Assembly: GCA_949297805.1 (NCBI GenBank)
Contig: CASFTG010000001.1
Location: 744,001 to 808,000 of the forward strand
DNA: 64,000 nt
DNA from: an uncultured bacterium
Lineage (GTDB): Bacteria; Bacillota_I; Bacilli_A; RFN20; CAG-826
Direction: 5' to 3'
Numbering within the stretch: position 1 is the stretch's first letter; every line of letters starts with the position of its first letter. The notes below the pieces were generated by a model. It worked only from the letters and a program-made list of their open reading frames with translations, was not told where the DNA came from and ran no database searches. The position numbers and the translations under genes are program-made. Shown here in pieces: positions 1 through 9,240 of the stretch.

Positions 1-189
1 AAATTGGGATACCGGTTACGGAACGCGGTGGTCAAGAAGATCCCCTACTCCTTAGTCATCGGTGAGAAGGAAAAGGAGAACCGGACCGTCACCTACCGGG
101 TGTATGGCTCAGAGAAGCAAATAACCGTCAAGCTCGAGGAATTCATTGAATTGCTCGATAAGGCGGTTAAGACCAAAGCGAGGTTCTAG
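1..189 (+). CDS. thrS: Threonyl-tRNA synthetase, C-terminal fragment
   Basis: Only the last 62 codons lie in the window; the gene begins off the left edge. The peptide reads LGYRLRNAVVKKIPYSLVIG, then a Glu/Lys-rich turn, TVTYRVYGSEKQ and a terminal amphipathic helix. This is the standard ending of the anticodon-binding domain of class II threonyl-tRNA synthetase. The enzyme charges tRNA-Thr in the cytosol. A strong hairpin terminator follows the stop codon directly. In Bacillus relatives thrS lies close to infC-rpmI-rplT. Here those genes are about 16 kb to the right, so the eleven-gene surface operon sits between them. Identification rests on the C-terminal domain alone. Confidence 0.88.
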   Translation, partial: KLGYRLRNAVVKKIPYSLVIGEKEKENRTVTYRVYGSEKQITVKLEEFIELLDKAVKTKARF

Positions 190-197
190 TTCGCTTA

Positions 198-224
198 GGG
201 GAGGAATATTCCTCCCCTTTCTTA
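198..224 (+). terminator. Intrinsic terminator of thrS
   Basis: A perfect ten-base-pair inverted repeat (GGGGAGGAAT / ATTCCTCCCC) at 198-217 is followed by a short T-rich run. It lies nine bases after the thrS stop and also separates thrS from the convergent minus-strand operon whose last stop codon is at 222-224. Confidence 0.85.
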
Positions 225-911
225 TACCAAATGGTTCTTATTATAATCGGAGGCTAAATACGATAACCGGTTTAGAAGGAAGAGCAGCAAGACGAAGCCG
301 ACGTAGATACAGCCTTGGGTCAGATAGATAGCCCAAGTCGGATAGGAATCGAAGACATAGCTAAGCAATGACCCATCGAGGATCATGACCAAGGCTTTGC
401 CATTGGGATTGAAGTAAGGAATGGAGATATACCCTTTTATCTGCAGCCAATTGGCAAATAGGGCCGTCGCGGCGACGATGATAGGGAACACCATATACCG
501 CTTCTTGCATTCAAACCCATAGAACAAGAGATAGAGGGATAAGAAGAACAATAACCCATGGGTGAAGATACCGCGGATAACGATGGGTAAACTCATGTTA
601 TGAAGGAAGATGTTGGGGTTGAGGATGACTCCAATCATATAACCTAAGGCCGAGATCAGACCCAAGGCCCCCGAGCCGAAATAGAAGGGCTTAATGAAGA
701 AAGTTAAAGATACCCCGATGATGAGGTAACTAAGGTGGCTTAATTCAGTCGGGACCAAAGGGGTATAGATATATTCGATTGTCTTCCAAATAAGCAAGAT
801 GCAAGCGATGACCCGGCAAGTGATCGAGAAGGCCGGTTTCTTCCGGCGAAACATCAAGAAGATCAGCAGGAAGGCGAGGAAAGTCAAAGGCACCGCATAC
901 CGCATCCACAT
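222..911 (-). CDS. YwaF/TIGR02206-like polytopic membrane protein
   Basis: This 229-residue protein is almost wholly hydrophobic, with six to seven predicted transmembrane segments separated by short charged loops. Its layout (an N-terminal segment ending in FRRKK, a long polar stretch containing YFNPNG, and a last segment ending in a basic tail) resembles the YwaF/TIGR02206 family of uncharacterised membrane proteins. The family match is from memory. It is the last gene of the surface operon and starts two bases after the stop of the beta-helix gene, with only a weak GAGG-like ribosome site inside that gene, so translational coupling is likely. Function is unknown; it may be an accessory to the exporter encoded upstream. 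Confidence 0.7.
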   Translation of the reverse strand: MWMRYAVPLTFLAFLLIFLMFRRKKPAFSITCRVIACILLIWKTIEYIYTPLVPTELSHLSYLIIGVSLTFFIKPFYFGSGALGLISALGYMIGVILNPNIFLHNMSLPIVIRGIFTHGLLFFLSLYLLFYGFECKKRYMVFPIIVAATALFANWLQIKGYISIPYFNPNGKALVMILDGSLLSYVFDSYPTWAIYLTQGCIYVGFVLLLFLLNRLSYLASDYNKNHLV

Positions 912-913
912 AC

Positions 914-3406
914 TTAGGACCTCGCCGCGAGTTCGCTTAGCGATGGGGTCTCACCGAAATAGGGATGCTCGCCCATATCCAAGGTATAGAAGGTATAGTC
1001 CTCAAACCCCATGACGTTAGAGGCGGCCCGAGAAAGGGCGACTTTCATGGTCGAGTACTTAGCCTCATCCGAACCCATAAACTGGTTGTCTGGAACCATC
1101 GTAGCGGAGCGGCTCAAGACATGTTCATAACAATTGACCGAGAAGCTGCCTAGACTATCGTCTTCAAAGACGACATCACTCAAATTGGTTCCGCCACCCA
1201 TCTTCATGATTGGGGTATTGACATAACTGTCGCCATTATAGGAATAAAGGGCTTGGCTCGTTTGGCCGATTAGTTGCCGTAAGGGCAAATAATCATCTTC
1301 GGTGACATCAGCCTTGATTGAGCTGACGCCACCATGGACTTTGATAAAGGTATCGATGTCGTGGGTCAAAAGGGAATCGAAGCTCAAATCGGACAATTTC
1401 TGGTAAGTATAGAAACGATTGTCACCGCTTAAAGTCAACTCGGTCGGCGCCATGGTCAAGGCCCCATCCTTCGGGAAATAATCGATATAATTGCCAAGAA
1501 CCGCATAAAACATCGTGCTGATGTTGTTGTAAAGGAAAGGCCCATTGTAATAGGAATCGAGCCCAATCGAGGAAACGTGGCAATTGTAGAAAAAACAATC
1601 CTTGACCTCGACGTGAGCAGCATATTCTTTACTTCCATCCTCGTTGACAAACCCGGTCGTATTGGTCATGGCCTCTTGCACCGTCTGGGCGCCGGATGAC
1701 ATTTCCTCAAGCGTGAAATGGTCCCGATCGATCATGAAATGGATGAAAGGCGAAATAAACACATTAGCTTGATTGGCGGTTAGGACACCGGCCGAAAGAA
1801 TGGAATCGGCCTTCCCAGAATACATATTGGCCGCCGTGGGGTTGGCTAAATCAAGCGGGGTCACGTAATTGAAAACGGTCGTAGTTTGTTTGTTGCCGTT
1901 ATCGTCGCTATAGGTGATTTGTTTGTTTGGATCGACTCGGTTGAACTCATTCGCTCCAGCTTTAATGCCGTATTCAAGCGCATTTTGGAGCAAGCAATTA
2001 TCGATTACGATGTCAGAGGAATAAGTCCTGATCAGTGACCTCGCCGAAGAAATGACGGAATTGGAGATAACCGTCCGGTCGCCATTAACGTCGATCCCGA
2101 CCCCGGTGGTAATAAGATTTTGATAATTGTTTCCAAAGTCGGCATTCCGAAGCCGGATGTTGTCGATCGTTACCCCATCGCCGTCAACGTAGAGAAGGGA
2201 ATTATCTTGGCCATAAAGAACCAATAATGGTTCCACTCCGTCGGTATTATTCTCATATGGGGAGGCCGGATCGCCGACCGCGGTGTAGATCCGAGGGCCG
2301 CGATATAAATCCGACGGGCTTAAGACCGGAACTACCGTCCCGTCGGAAAGGACGCTGGAACTGCTGGGGTAACAAAGGTCATGGCCATTAATAAGGAAAC
2401 CATTGCCGTAAAGGGATTGGCGGAGGCGGATGCCCGAATGGACTTCCTTTGAGACCTTAAAGGAGATGCCGGCATTCCACCCATCAATGAAATCGTGATT
2501 ATAGGTCGTTTCGAAATCATAAACATAGGTTTCCGGATCGACCGCCCCCTCGACGTTGCCAAAGATATCGTAATGGTCCTTGTCTGAGAGCGAAGCGTAA
2601 TTGGCCTGACTTTCCAAATTGATATGGAGCACCACCGCTTCTCCGTTTTCCGACAAATTGGTGGCCTTAAGCAAATCGGCATAAGAATAGACGTTAACCG
2701 CCTCGACCGCAGTAAAAACGATCTCGATAGGCGGAGTAGTCGTCGAGAAGGGGTGAGTAAAACGGACATAGGAGTCACCTGGAGACAAAACCTTGATTTG
2801 CTCTTTGCTCAAATCGATGGCCAGATTATCGCTGTGCTCTAAATCGAAATCGTAAATATCCATCGATTCGTTCCCATAAACGGCGGCTTCGAAATCGATG
2901 ACGGCCTGTTTCTTCGAATAGGGGGCGTCAATTGAAGCATATTCGATATCTTTCGTTCCCCAATAGTACGATTTCATGCCCGCGGTAGAAAAGGGATAAT
3001 CAAGATTGATTATGAGAGCACCGGCTTCGCCGTAGACGATGGCGGTGAATCGCCGGGTAACGTTGCCTTTAAGGTTGCTGACGGTCACCTCGACTTGACC
3101 TTCGCTTAAAGGAACCAAATAGTAACCGTCTTCTTCCTTATCGATCCGGGCCACGTTCTGGTCCTCGGGTACGGAAAAGACGATTTCGTTTCCTTCCGAT
3201 AACGGATAATCCTGATTGTAGATAGCGTTAGCTTGTAGTTTCTGCTTCCCGTCCTTCAACCCGAAAGGGGCCAAAGCCGGATAATCGATTTCGATATCGG
3301 CGATATCCTGTTCCACCCCTTTGATAAGGTAATCAGAGGTTGTAAAAGCCAAAAAGGCGATTAGAAAAGGGAAAATAAGCAGCAAACCCAAAAGGCCCTT
3401 CTTCAT
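914..3406 (-). CDS. Secreted or anchored right-handed beta-helix protein
   Basis: The 830-residue protein starts with a hydrophobic signal or anchor (MKKGLLGLLLIFPFLIAFLA) without a lipobox. Residues of about 50-230 look like beta-rich Ig-like modules. Residues of about 390-620 carry the spaced pattern of a right-handed parallel beta-helix (VTIDNIRLRNADF, GDRTVISNSVISS, SDIVIDNCLLQNALEYGI, VEVKDCFFYNCHVSSIGLD), as found in pectate-lyase-like and surface adhesin folds. I see no catalytic signature of a polysaccharide lyase. The start codon overlaps the stop of the upstream ABC permease by four bases, so it is co-translated with the exporter. A role as a surface structural or carbohydrate-contacting protein is inferred. 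It has no C-terminal sorting signal. Confidence 0.75.
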   Translation of the reverse strand: MKKGLLGLLLIFPFLIAFLAFTTSDYLIKGVEQDIADIEIDYPALAPFGLKDGKQKLQANAIYNQDYPLSEGNEIVFSVPEDQNVARIDKEEDGYYLVPLSEGQVEVTVSNLKGNVTRRFTAIVYGEAGALIINLDYPFSTAGMKSYYWGTKDIEYASIDAPYSKKQAVIDFEAAVYGNESMDIYDFDLEHSDNLAIDLSKEQIKVLSPGDSYVRFTHPFSTTTPPIEIVFTAVEAVNVYSYADLLKATNLSENGEAVVLHINLESQANYASLSDKDHYDIFGNVEGAVDPETYVYDFETTYNHDFIDGWNAGISFKVSKEVHSGIRLRQSLYGNGFLINGHDLCYPSSSSVLSDGTVVPVLSPSDLYRGPRIYTAVGDPASPYENNTDGVEPLLVLYGQDNSLLYVDGDGVTIDNIRLRNADFGNNYQNLITTGVGIDVNGDRTVISNSVISSARSLIRTYSSDIVIDNCLLQNALEYGIKAGANEFNRVDPNKQITYSDDNGNKQTTTVFNYVTPLDLANPTAANMYSGKADSILSAGVLTANQANVFISPFIHFMIDRDHFTLEEMSSGAQTVQEAMTNTTGFVNEDGSKEYAAHVEVKDCFFYNCHVSSIGLDSYYNGPFLYNNISTMFYAVLGNYIDYFPKDGALTMAPTELTLSGDNRFYTYQKLSDLSFDSLLTHDIDTFIKVHGGVSSIKADVTEDDYLPLRQLIGQTSQALYSYNGDSYVNTPIMKMGGGTNLSDVVFEDDSLGSFSVNCYEHVLSRSATMVPDNQFMGSDEAKYSTMKVALSRAASNVMGFEDYTFYTLDMGEHPYFGETPSLSELAARS

Positions 3407-5013
3407 GCTTGTGCCCTCACCTCGTAACGAATGAATAAGCGATCGGCCCGAATTTCAAAAGCCACGGCGGACACGATGAATAGCGCCGTCGACAGACCGA
3501 GCAACACCCAATTCGGACCCATTAGGCCTAGATTGCCGAAACTGTCGATTAAGGTCAATAAGGCCGGGCCGCCGGCCAGAACGAAAGGAGCGACAAAGGA
3601 AACGATTGGCAGCACTGGGGAATTAGGCCGATTGGCCAATGATTCGACGGCGGCGAAGAAGTATAAAGAAGCCAAGAACAATAAACCGGACAAGGTAATT
3701 AAGGCAAAAGACGGCCAATCCAGACTCCCCAAGCAAGCCAGGGCGAAAGTCGAAACGATAAAAGCCAAGCCGGCCCAAATATAAGGCACGGCGATTTTGA
3801 CCCGCAGCTGGGTTTTGGGGCGAATGGGGAATTGCTTCATCAGCTCAACGCACCGCCCTTCCTTATCCAGCGAGAATCCGCCAGATCCATTGACAACGGA
3901 CAGAAAGAGGAAGAGCAAGGCGATGGAGATGAAGAACTCAAAGCCCGAGAAAAGGATTCGAACGTAATTAAGGTTGCCGGTTCGGAAAATGGCGTTAACC
4001 CCTTGATAAACGGAGATGATGAGAAAAGGCGAAACCAAAACCAAGGAGAAGAAGGAGAGCACCCCTTCATTAGAAGAGGAAAGAACGAAAAATTCTTTTT
4101 TGATCAAAGCCCTGACTGGGGAGGTCATACCGTGGCCATGGGCCCATTTTTCCTTTTTCCGTGATCGAGGGCCGTTTTTAAGGAAGGACGAATAGATGGC
4201 CGACAATACTGGATAGGAAATGACGTAAACCACAAAGCAAATCAACAGAGAAAACAGGAAATTAAGCACATCCGCGCCAAGATAAGACATCTTCAAATAG
4301 GAAGTAAAGGGATAAAGCGAATCGCCGATTCTTAGCAATACCGCCACGAAATCCTTGGTCAAAAGATAATTGAGTGAGTTGCCGACGACCAAATCGACGA
4401 ATAAGCGCAAAATGGCGGAATATAGGAAAGCCAGGCCGGTCATCAAGGCAAAGGAAACCAGCAGCAAAACCCAGATATTCCTTTTGATAAAAGAGGAAAG
4501 CAGCGCAAAAAGTGGGCAAAGCAAGGAAGCGAGCCCAACCGATAGCAAAGGGAAGAACAAAGCAAAAAGAATCGCCACAATATAGAAGGCAAATAAGCCA
4601 TTGGATTTAACGCAATAGGCGATGGATATCGGGAAGGTCGTAAGCAAATGGAAAGCCGTCGCTTGAAAATAGAATAGCAACGCCTTGGCTCCATATAACG
4701 ATCCTGGCTGCAAGGGCAAGGCGCCAACAATCAGCCTTTCCTTCAAAGAAAAGAAACTCCTCGCCATCTTCGGCAGAAGATAGACTACCGAGGCTAAGAG
4801 CAAAACGAAGAGCAAGATGGCGGTCAAAGCCCGGTTGACACCTTGATAGGTTTGGAAAGTATCATAGACTTTGACGTAAATAAAGCATTCAATGGCGGCG
4901 ACCGCCGCCATCCCGATGACATAAAGCAGAACCTGAGGCAGTTTTTTAAGAAACGGCCCGGGCTTAAACAAAGGCAAGGTAAGCAACTCGCGGACGAATA
5001 AGGTCCCGATCAT
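3403..5013 (-). CDS. ABC-2-type exporter permease
   Basis: This 536-residue protein has about twelve hydrophobic segments arranged in two halves, joined by a basic cytosolic loop near residues 285-300 (GPRSRKKEKWAHGHG). The size and doubled topology fit an ABC-2 exporter in which one polypeptide supplies both membrane halves. The phrase SLKERLIVGALPLQPGSLYGAK near residue 90 resembles the coupling-helix region of such permeases. Its start overlaps the ATPase stop by four bases and its stop overlaps the beta-helix gene by four bases. The pair sits inside an operon of secreted proteins, which suggests it exports a component of the same surface structure. The substrate is unknown. Confidence 0.85.
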   Translation of the reverse strand: MIGTLFVRELLTLPLFKPGPFLKKLPQVLLYVIGMAAVAAIECFIYVKVYDTFQTYQGVNRALTAILLFVLLLASVVYLLPKMARSFFSLKERLIVGALPLQPGSLYGAKALLFYFQATAFHLLTTFPISIAYCVKSNGLFAFYIVAILFALFFPLLSVGLASLLCPLFALLSSFIKRNIWVLLLVSFALMTGLAFLYSAILRLFVDLVVGNSLNYLLTKDFVAVLLRIGDSLYPFTSYLKMSYLGADVLNFLFSLLICFVVYVISYPVLSAIYSSFLKNGPRSRKKEKWAHGHGMTSPVRALIKKEFFVLSSSNEGVLSFFSLVLVSPFLIISVYQGVNAIFRTGNLNYVRILFSGFEFFISIALLFLFLSVVNGSGGFSLDKEGRCVELMKQFPIRPKTQLRVKIAVPYIWAGLAFIVSTFALACLGSLDWPSFALITLSGLLFLASLYFFAAVESLANRPNSPVLPIVSFVAPFVLAGGPALLTLIDSFGNLGLMGPNWVLLGLSTALFIVSAVAFEIRADRLFIRYEVRAQA

Positions 5014-5753
5014 GGCTCGTTCCTCCGCTGGGATAAAGACAAGAAATAAGGCGAGACCTCGTAACGCAAACTGGGATCAGCCTTCAAATCAAAAATCCGA
5101 TTGATGACGCCATCGTAAATAATGGCAATTCGATCGGCCAAAGCCGAAACGAGCTCGATATTATGGCTTGCGATGAAAACGGTCCGCCCATGATCGACGA
5201 ACTCCTTCATCATCAAGGTCAACTCATGGCTTGTCACCGCGTCCAAGCCGACCGTTGGCTCATCCATAACCCAAATCTTCGGATTGTGGATAAGCGAGGC
5301 AATAAGCCCAGCTTTCTGCTGCATGCCGTGGGAATATTCCTTGATCGGCCGAGCCAAATCTTCCATCTTCAAGTCCAAACGGGTGGAGAGATAAGTTAAG
5401 TTCTTATCGAAGGTAACGTCATTCACGCCGAAAACCGAAGCGATGAATTCCAAATACCGAAGTCCGCTCATCTCAGAATAAGACAAAGGTTCCGAAGGGA
5501 CGTAACCCAAAACCTTTTTGACCTCGATTGGCTCGGTTTTAATGGAATGACCATCAATAAGAATCTCGCCTTGATTGAAAGTTTTCAACCCAATCATTGA
5601 ATCGATGGTCGTGGACTTGCCGGCGCCGTTCGCCCCGATGAAGGCGAAGAATTCGCCCTCGAAAACCTCAAGGGTGATACCTTTGAGAACTTCTTTGCTT
5701 CCGTAGGATTTACGGAGTCCTTGGATAGATATGGCCACTGGACGTTCGATCAT
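5010..5753 (-). CDS. ABC transporter ATP-binding protein
   Basis: This 247-residue nucleotide-binding subunit carries every expected motif: Walker A GANGAGKST near residue 40, a Q-loop region, the signature-like YSHGMQQKAGL near 143, Walker B IWVMDEPTVGLD near 160 and the switch histidine in IASHN near 195. It belongs to the CcmA/drug-export class that partners ABC-2 permeases. Start and stop codons overlap those of the neighbours by four bases, so production is coupled to the permease downstream and the large secreted protein upstream. It energises transport at the cytoplasmic face of the membrane. Confidence 0.95.
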   Translation of the reverse strand: MIERPVAISIQGLRKSYGSKEVLKGITLEVFEGEFFAFIGANGAGKSTTIDSMIGLKTFNQGEILIDGHSIKTEPIEVKKVLGYVPSEPLSYSEMSGLRYLEFIASVFGVNDVTFDKNLTYLSTRLDLKMEDLARPIKEYSHGMQQKAGLIASLIHNPKIWVMDEPTVGLDAVTSHELTLMMKEFVDHGRTVFIASHNIELVSALADRIAIIYDGVINRIFDLKADPSLRYEVSPYFLSLSQRRNEP

Positions 5754-8626
5754 AAGGCACTCGCTTTACTGGATATGGCCCAGGTTTTATCGGAATTAAG
5801 TTTCATAACTCGGTATACTTCCCGCGCCGAATCGGCGGAGTCAGCATTCGGTTTCTTGCCTTCCTGCCCGACCAATTTCATGATCGAACAAGTATTGCCG
5901 CTTGGATTGAAGGGCATGAAACCACCTTGATAGGAAATATAGTCCTTCCCATTGTAGTTAATATAGATTCCTCCGGCGGAAGTTTGGTTAACGGTGACTT
6001 TTTGGAATGAACCGCTTAAGGAATTGGCGTTGCGGTCACCGGTTAAATTGGTATTGTTCGACCAATAGACGTTATTGGAAGGATTGTCGTTATCGAATAA
6101 GAAGGCATAGGCTTGGTTGCTGCCGATGTAAATAAGCCTAGAGGTGACATCATAGTAAATATTTTGCGGTAAAGAAGAACCGTTACGGCCCGGATAAATC
6201 CCGCTTCCCTCAAGCGGAGTTAATATTTCCCCATTAGAGATAAGCGGGCTATTGTAGAAAGCGGAGATGCCCAGAGTGCGCCGGGCGGCGATTGTTTTGA
6301 CGTCAAGCCCTTCAATAATATCTCCGAGCCCCCCGACATAAGATAAGATGTTCGTCATGTTGCATCCACTGGTCGCCCCACTGGAATAAAGATTGATATT
6401 CACCCCATTCAAAGAAGACAGAAAGGTATCGTTGTCGCGCAGGTTAACGAAGCCCGCCAAAACATAAGGGATGGAATTACCAGAATTGAACGAAAAGGTA
6501 CCGAAATAATCCATTTTGGCCGGTACCTTCGAATAATAATTCCAAAAATCATTCCATTGCCAAACAAGCTGTCCGTAACCATCATAACCAGCACCATAGG
6601 CTTTTCGGGTGTCGTACCATCCAGTCGAGCTGTTAGCTCCGTTCGTAAAGGGATAGTACGTCGTAGCTAGGTTAATTCCTCCGGCATGGTAATTCTTGTG
6701 ATTATCGGCATAATCAAGAGTGCAGTTGCCAATATCGTATGAACCATGTGCGAAAATTAGTTGTGTATTCACGTCACCATATAAATAGCAGCCGGCCATA
6801 AAGATATATTCCTGCTGTAAGGTGATTTTTGAATTATAAGCATAAAAATCAAAGTATGGCGGGATGACTTTTTGATATTTGTATGAGTTGAAAGAGAACG
6901 AAATATTCAAAGCGGAAAGAAACTTCATCGACATGTCGATATTGAAGGAATTGACTACCACGTCCGCATCTTGGAATATGTAGCGGAACCTTTGATACGT
7001 GATGTTATACATCGATACGTTATCCCGCCAATTGGATGGATAGTCGGTTTTTATTTTGTCGTAAAGCTCGGTGTTGTAATAAGTCACCCGTTGAATCTTG
7101 CCGGAATTAAGCTGCAACACGAAAGATGAATCAGGCCCAACGATTCCTATGTCATCAGTGAAATGGCCAGAATTCCCGAGAGATACAAACAATTTACCGT
7201 AAAACTTCGCCCCTCGCTCTACTATCAAAGAACAATCCAAGTATGGGCAGCGGAACATATTCATGTAGTCAGTCCCGTTGAAGTAAGCTTCAGGGATTGC
7301 ATCTTCGCGATACATATTCTCAAAGACTAAAGGTGTATAGAACGTAGAACCGTCTTTTAAAACCAAATTACCAGTGCGATCAGGTGAAGAATCAGTGATA
7401 GATCCGAAGCAATCGAGCATACCTGTTTTGGCTACAGTAGTCTTATAAGTCTGATTCGGAGTCCAATCGCTAGTGTTCTCATACTTTTCGCTATTTCCTT
7501 CGATTATCAAATCGTAACCATTCAGATCGATTTCGGTATAGGCGCCAACCATCAAGCCTTGATAGTTCAACTGAGTCCAATCCAAAGGGACTTTATTCCG
7601 ATCGGTAACTACAAACCCGGTTAGCCCGCCCATCGTAAGTTGGCCAGTATAAACTATGTCGCAGTTAAGCACGAACCTGGTGGCACAATACTCCGACTGA
7701 TTGGTCGCGCGGACGCCTCCGTTATCATCGGAAATGGTACTGATCTCAGACAAATTAATCGGTTTATAGTAATGATTATAGTTTCCCACTCCGTTCGGAT
7801 AATCTGCATTATGCGTTTCCAAACCAATTGAAGCTTTATTTCTGGTATATCCTCTTAACGTACCGCCGGTCCAAACGGTGTCTCCGTTAGAATTCGTCGT
7901 TTGATACTGGCCTTCATAATTGATATTCCAAGTTCCGTTCCGACGCGGATATGCGTAATCTCCAGGACTATCATACGATTTTACAAGACTAGGCATATCG
8001 TCAGGATTACTGGCACCATTATCGCCTTTCACAGTGAGTTGAGTGGTAGAGTATGCATTTTTTGCGTCCTTAATCGTGCCGGTTTTTTTCTTCTCCCATT
8101 TCGACATATACCAGTACTGATTGTTTGCTAGCGAAAAATAGTTATCCAAACCTGCATTTGTATTCTTGTTATCGGCAGTGACTTTATCCAAATTTGTATT
8201 AGGATTCGGATTGACCACTTCCGATGCCCCGGTAGCATACTCTTCATAGTACGTATCTTTTAACCATTTGGCGCTCGTGGAAACAGGGGAGATAGTCAAA
8301 TCGGAACTAACAGTTATATGGTTGTTCAGCATCTGCCCGTTGTTAGCTTTCCAAGCATAAACGGTCAAAGTGCTCCCTGATACGCTGGAGGTAAAAGGCG
8401 CGTCTTTCAAACTAAGCGTATAGCCATCTTCAAAATATTTGACGCAATTGGTGGAACCGTCGGTGTTTGTAAAAGTTATCGCCCGGACATTGTTTCCACC
8501 AGGCGCAACGTTGCTATCAGCCGTATTGACAATCGGGTCTTCTAAAACCAATTTTCCGAAAGCCGGGGCGGCCATGCAAATAACCGAGGTCAGAAATACC
8601 GCAAGCCCCACCGTTAAGCGTCTCAT
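5750..8626 (-). CDS. Large secreted protein of the surface operon
   Basis: The 958-residue product starts with a typical secretion signal (MRRLTVGLAVFLTSVICMAA followed by PAFG). The mature part is rich in Asn, Tyr, Gly and Ser, with alternating beta-strand patterns and no domain I recognise. Between residues of about 330 and 700 there are repeated strand-turn units (LTVYAWKA, LIVERGAKFYGKLFVS, FVLQLNSGKIQRVTYY), suggesting an elongated beta-solenoid. I see no sorting motif, lipobox or catalytic site. It overlaps its neighbours by four bases on each side and is followed directly by the ABC exporter genes. It is probably the main structural or adhesive subunit encoded by the operon, but this is inference from size, composition and context. 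Confidence 0.7.
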   Translation of the reverse strand: MRRLTVGLAVFLTSVICMAAPAFGKLVLEDPIVNTADSNVAPGGNNVRAITFTNTDGSTNCVKYFEDGYTLSLKDAPFTSSVSGSTLTVYAWKANNGQMLNNHITVSSDLTISPVSTSAKWLKDTYYEEYATGASEVVNPNPNTNLDKVTADNKNTNAGLDNYFSLANNQYWYMSKWEKKKTGTIKDAKNAYSTTQLTVKGDNGASNPDDMPSLVKSYDSPGDYAYPRRNGTWNINYEGQYQTTNSNGDTVWTGGTLRGYTRNKASIGLETHNADYPNGVGNYNHYYKPINLSEISTISDDNGGVRATNQSEYCATRFVLNCDIVYTGQLTMGGLTGFVVTDRNKVPLDWTQLNYQGLMVGAYTEIDLNGYDLIIEGNSEKYENTSDWTPNQTYKTTVAKTGMLDCFGSITDSSPDRTGNLVLKDGSTFYTPLVFENMYREDAIPEAYFNGTDYMNMFRCPYLDCSLIVERGAKFYGKLFVSLGNSGHFTDDIGIVGPDSSFVLQLNSGKIQRVTYYNTELYDKIKTDYPSNWRDNVSMYNITYQRFRYIFQDADVVVNSFNIDMSMKFLSALNISFSFNSYKYQKVIPPYFDFYAYNSKITLQQEYIFMAGCYLYGDVNTQLIFAHGSYDIGNCTLDYADNHKNYHAGGINLATTYYPFTNGANSSTGWYDTRKAYGAGYDGYGQLVWQWNDFWNYYSKVPAKMDYFGTFSFNSGNSIPYVLAGFVNLRDNDTFLSSLNGVNINLYSSGATSGCNMTNILSYVGGLGDIIEGLDVKTIAARRTLGISAFYNSPLISNGEILTPLEGSGIYPGRNGSSLPQNIYYDVTSRLIYIGSNQAYAFLFDNDNPSNNVYWSNNTNLTGDRNANSLSGSFQKVTVNQTSAGGIYINYNGKDYISYQGGFMPFNPSGNTCSIMKLVGQEGKKPNADSADSAREVYRVMKLNSDKTWAISSKASAL

Positions 8627-9240
8627 TCTTCAATCCTCAAAGTGAAAGACAGGCTTCCCAGCGAAGGAATTTGGTAACCAGTCGGGAAATCAAAACGGAA
8701 AACGCAGCGGAAAGAAATCGGATTAAAAATATCGTTTATCCCGCTGTATTTGACTAAGGAATTCAGCGAATTGCGATCATAATCAGCCTGAGTCAGCATG
8801 TCATAGACGTAGAATTCGCCTACGACCTGATCGCTAGACGAAGACCGGCGATAAGGGTTGAAAGCCACTCCGTTATACTCTAGGTAGCAATAAGCATAAG
8901 AGGCGACGCTGCTGAGCGAGCCAGACAAGATAAAGCTAGCGTGGTTCCCCATATCTTCAATCGCATCCATCCCATTGGCCTTAATCGTCATATTGACGGC
9001 TACTTGGCAATCGCCGGCCGCTCGGGAGGGGAGGTTCGATTCAAACGAATCGATAGAAAGAATGTCACTTCCGATCGCTCGATAACCAGTTTCGGTCTCG
9101 CAAACGACCTCGGAAGCGCCCAAAGCCGCTTTAACCGGCTCGTTGTTGCCAAGGAAAAGACCGGCATAGGTCGCGGTGACGCTCGAAAGGGGCAGCATTA
9201 AAGCGAAAAACATGACTGGCAGCCGATTGCCCCACCTCAT
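8623..9240 (-). CDS. Small secreted protein with SipW-type signal peptide
   Basis: The start was set at 9240 because it gives an ATGA overlap with the preceding gene, like the other junctions of this operon; a longer in-frame start at 9366 would lie deep inside that gene. The 205-residue protein begins MRWGNRLPVMFFALMLPLSS and continues VTATYAGLF. The end of this signal resembles the TYA-x-x-F pattern of proteins cut by SipW-type signal peptidases, such as TasA-like proteins. The mature region is beta-rich, has five scattered cysteines and ends LSFTLRIEE. A signal peptidase of that type is encoded four genes upstream. It could be a minor fibre subunit or anchor; the function is not known from sequence. 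Confidence 0.75.
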   Translation of the reverse strand: MRWGNRLPVMFFALMLPLSSVTATYAGLFLGNNEPVKAALGASEVVCETETGYRAIGSDILSIDSFESNLPSRAAGDCQVAVNMTIKANGMDAIEDMGNHASFILSGSLSSVASYAYCYLEYNGVAFNPYRRSSSSDQVVGEFYVYDMLTQADYDRNSLNSLVKYSGINDIFNPISFRCVFRFDFPTGYQIPSLGSLSFTLRIEE

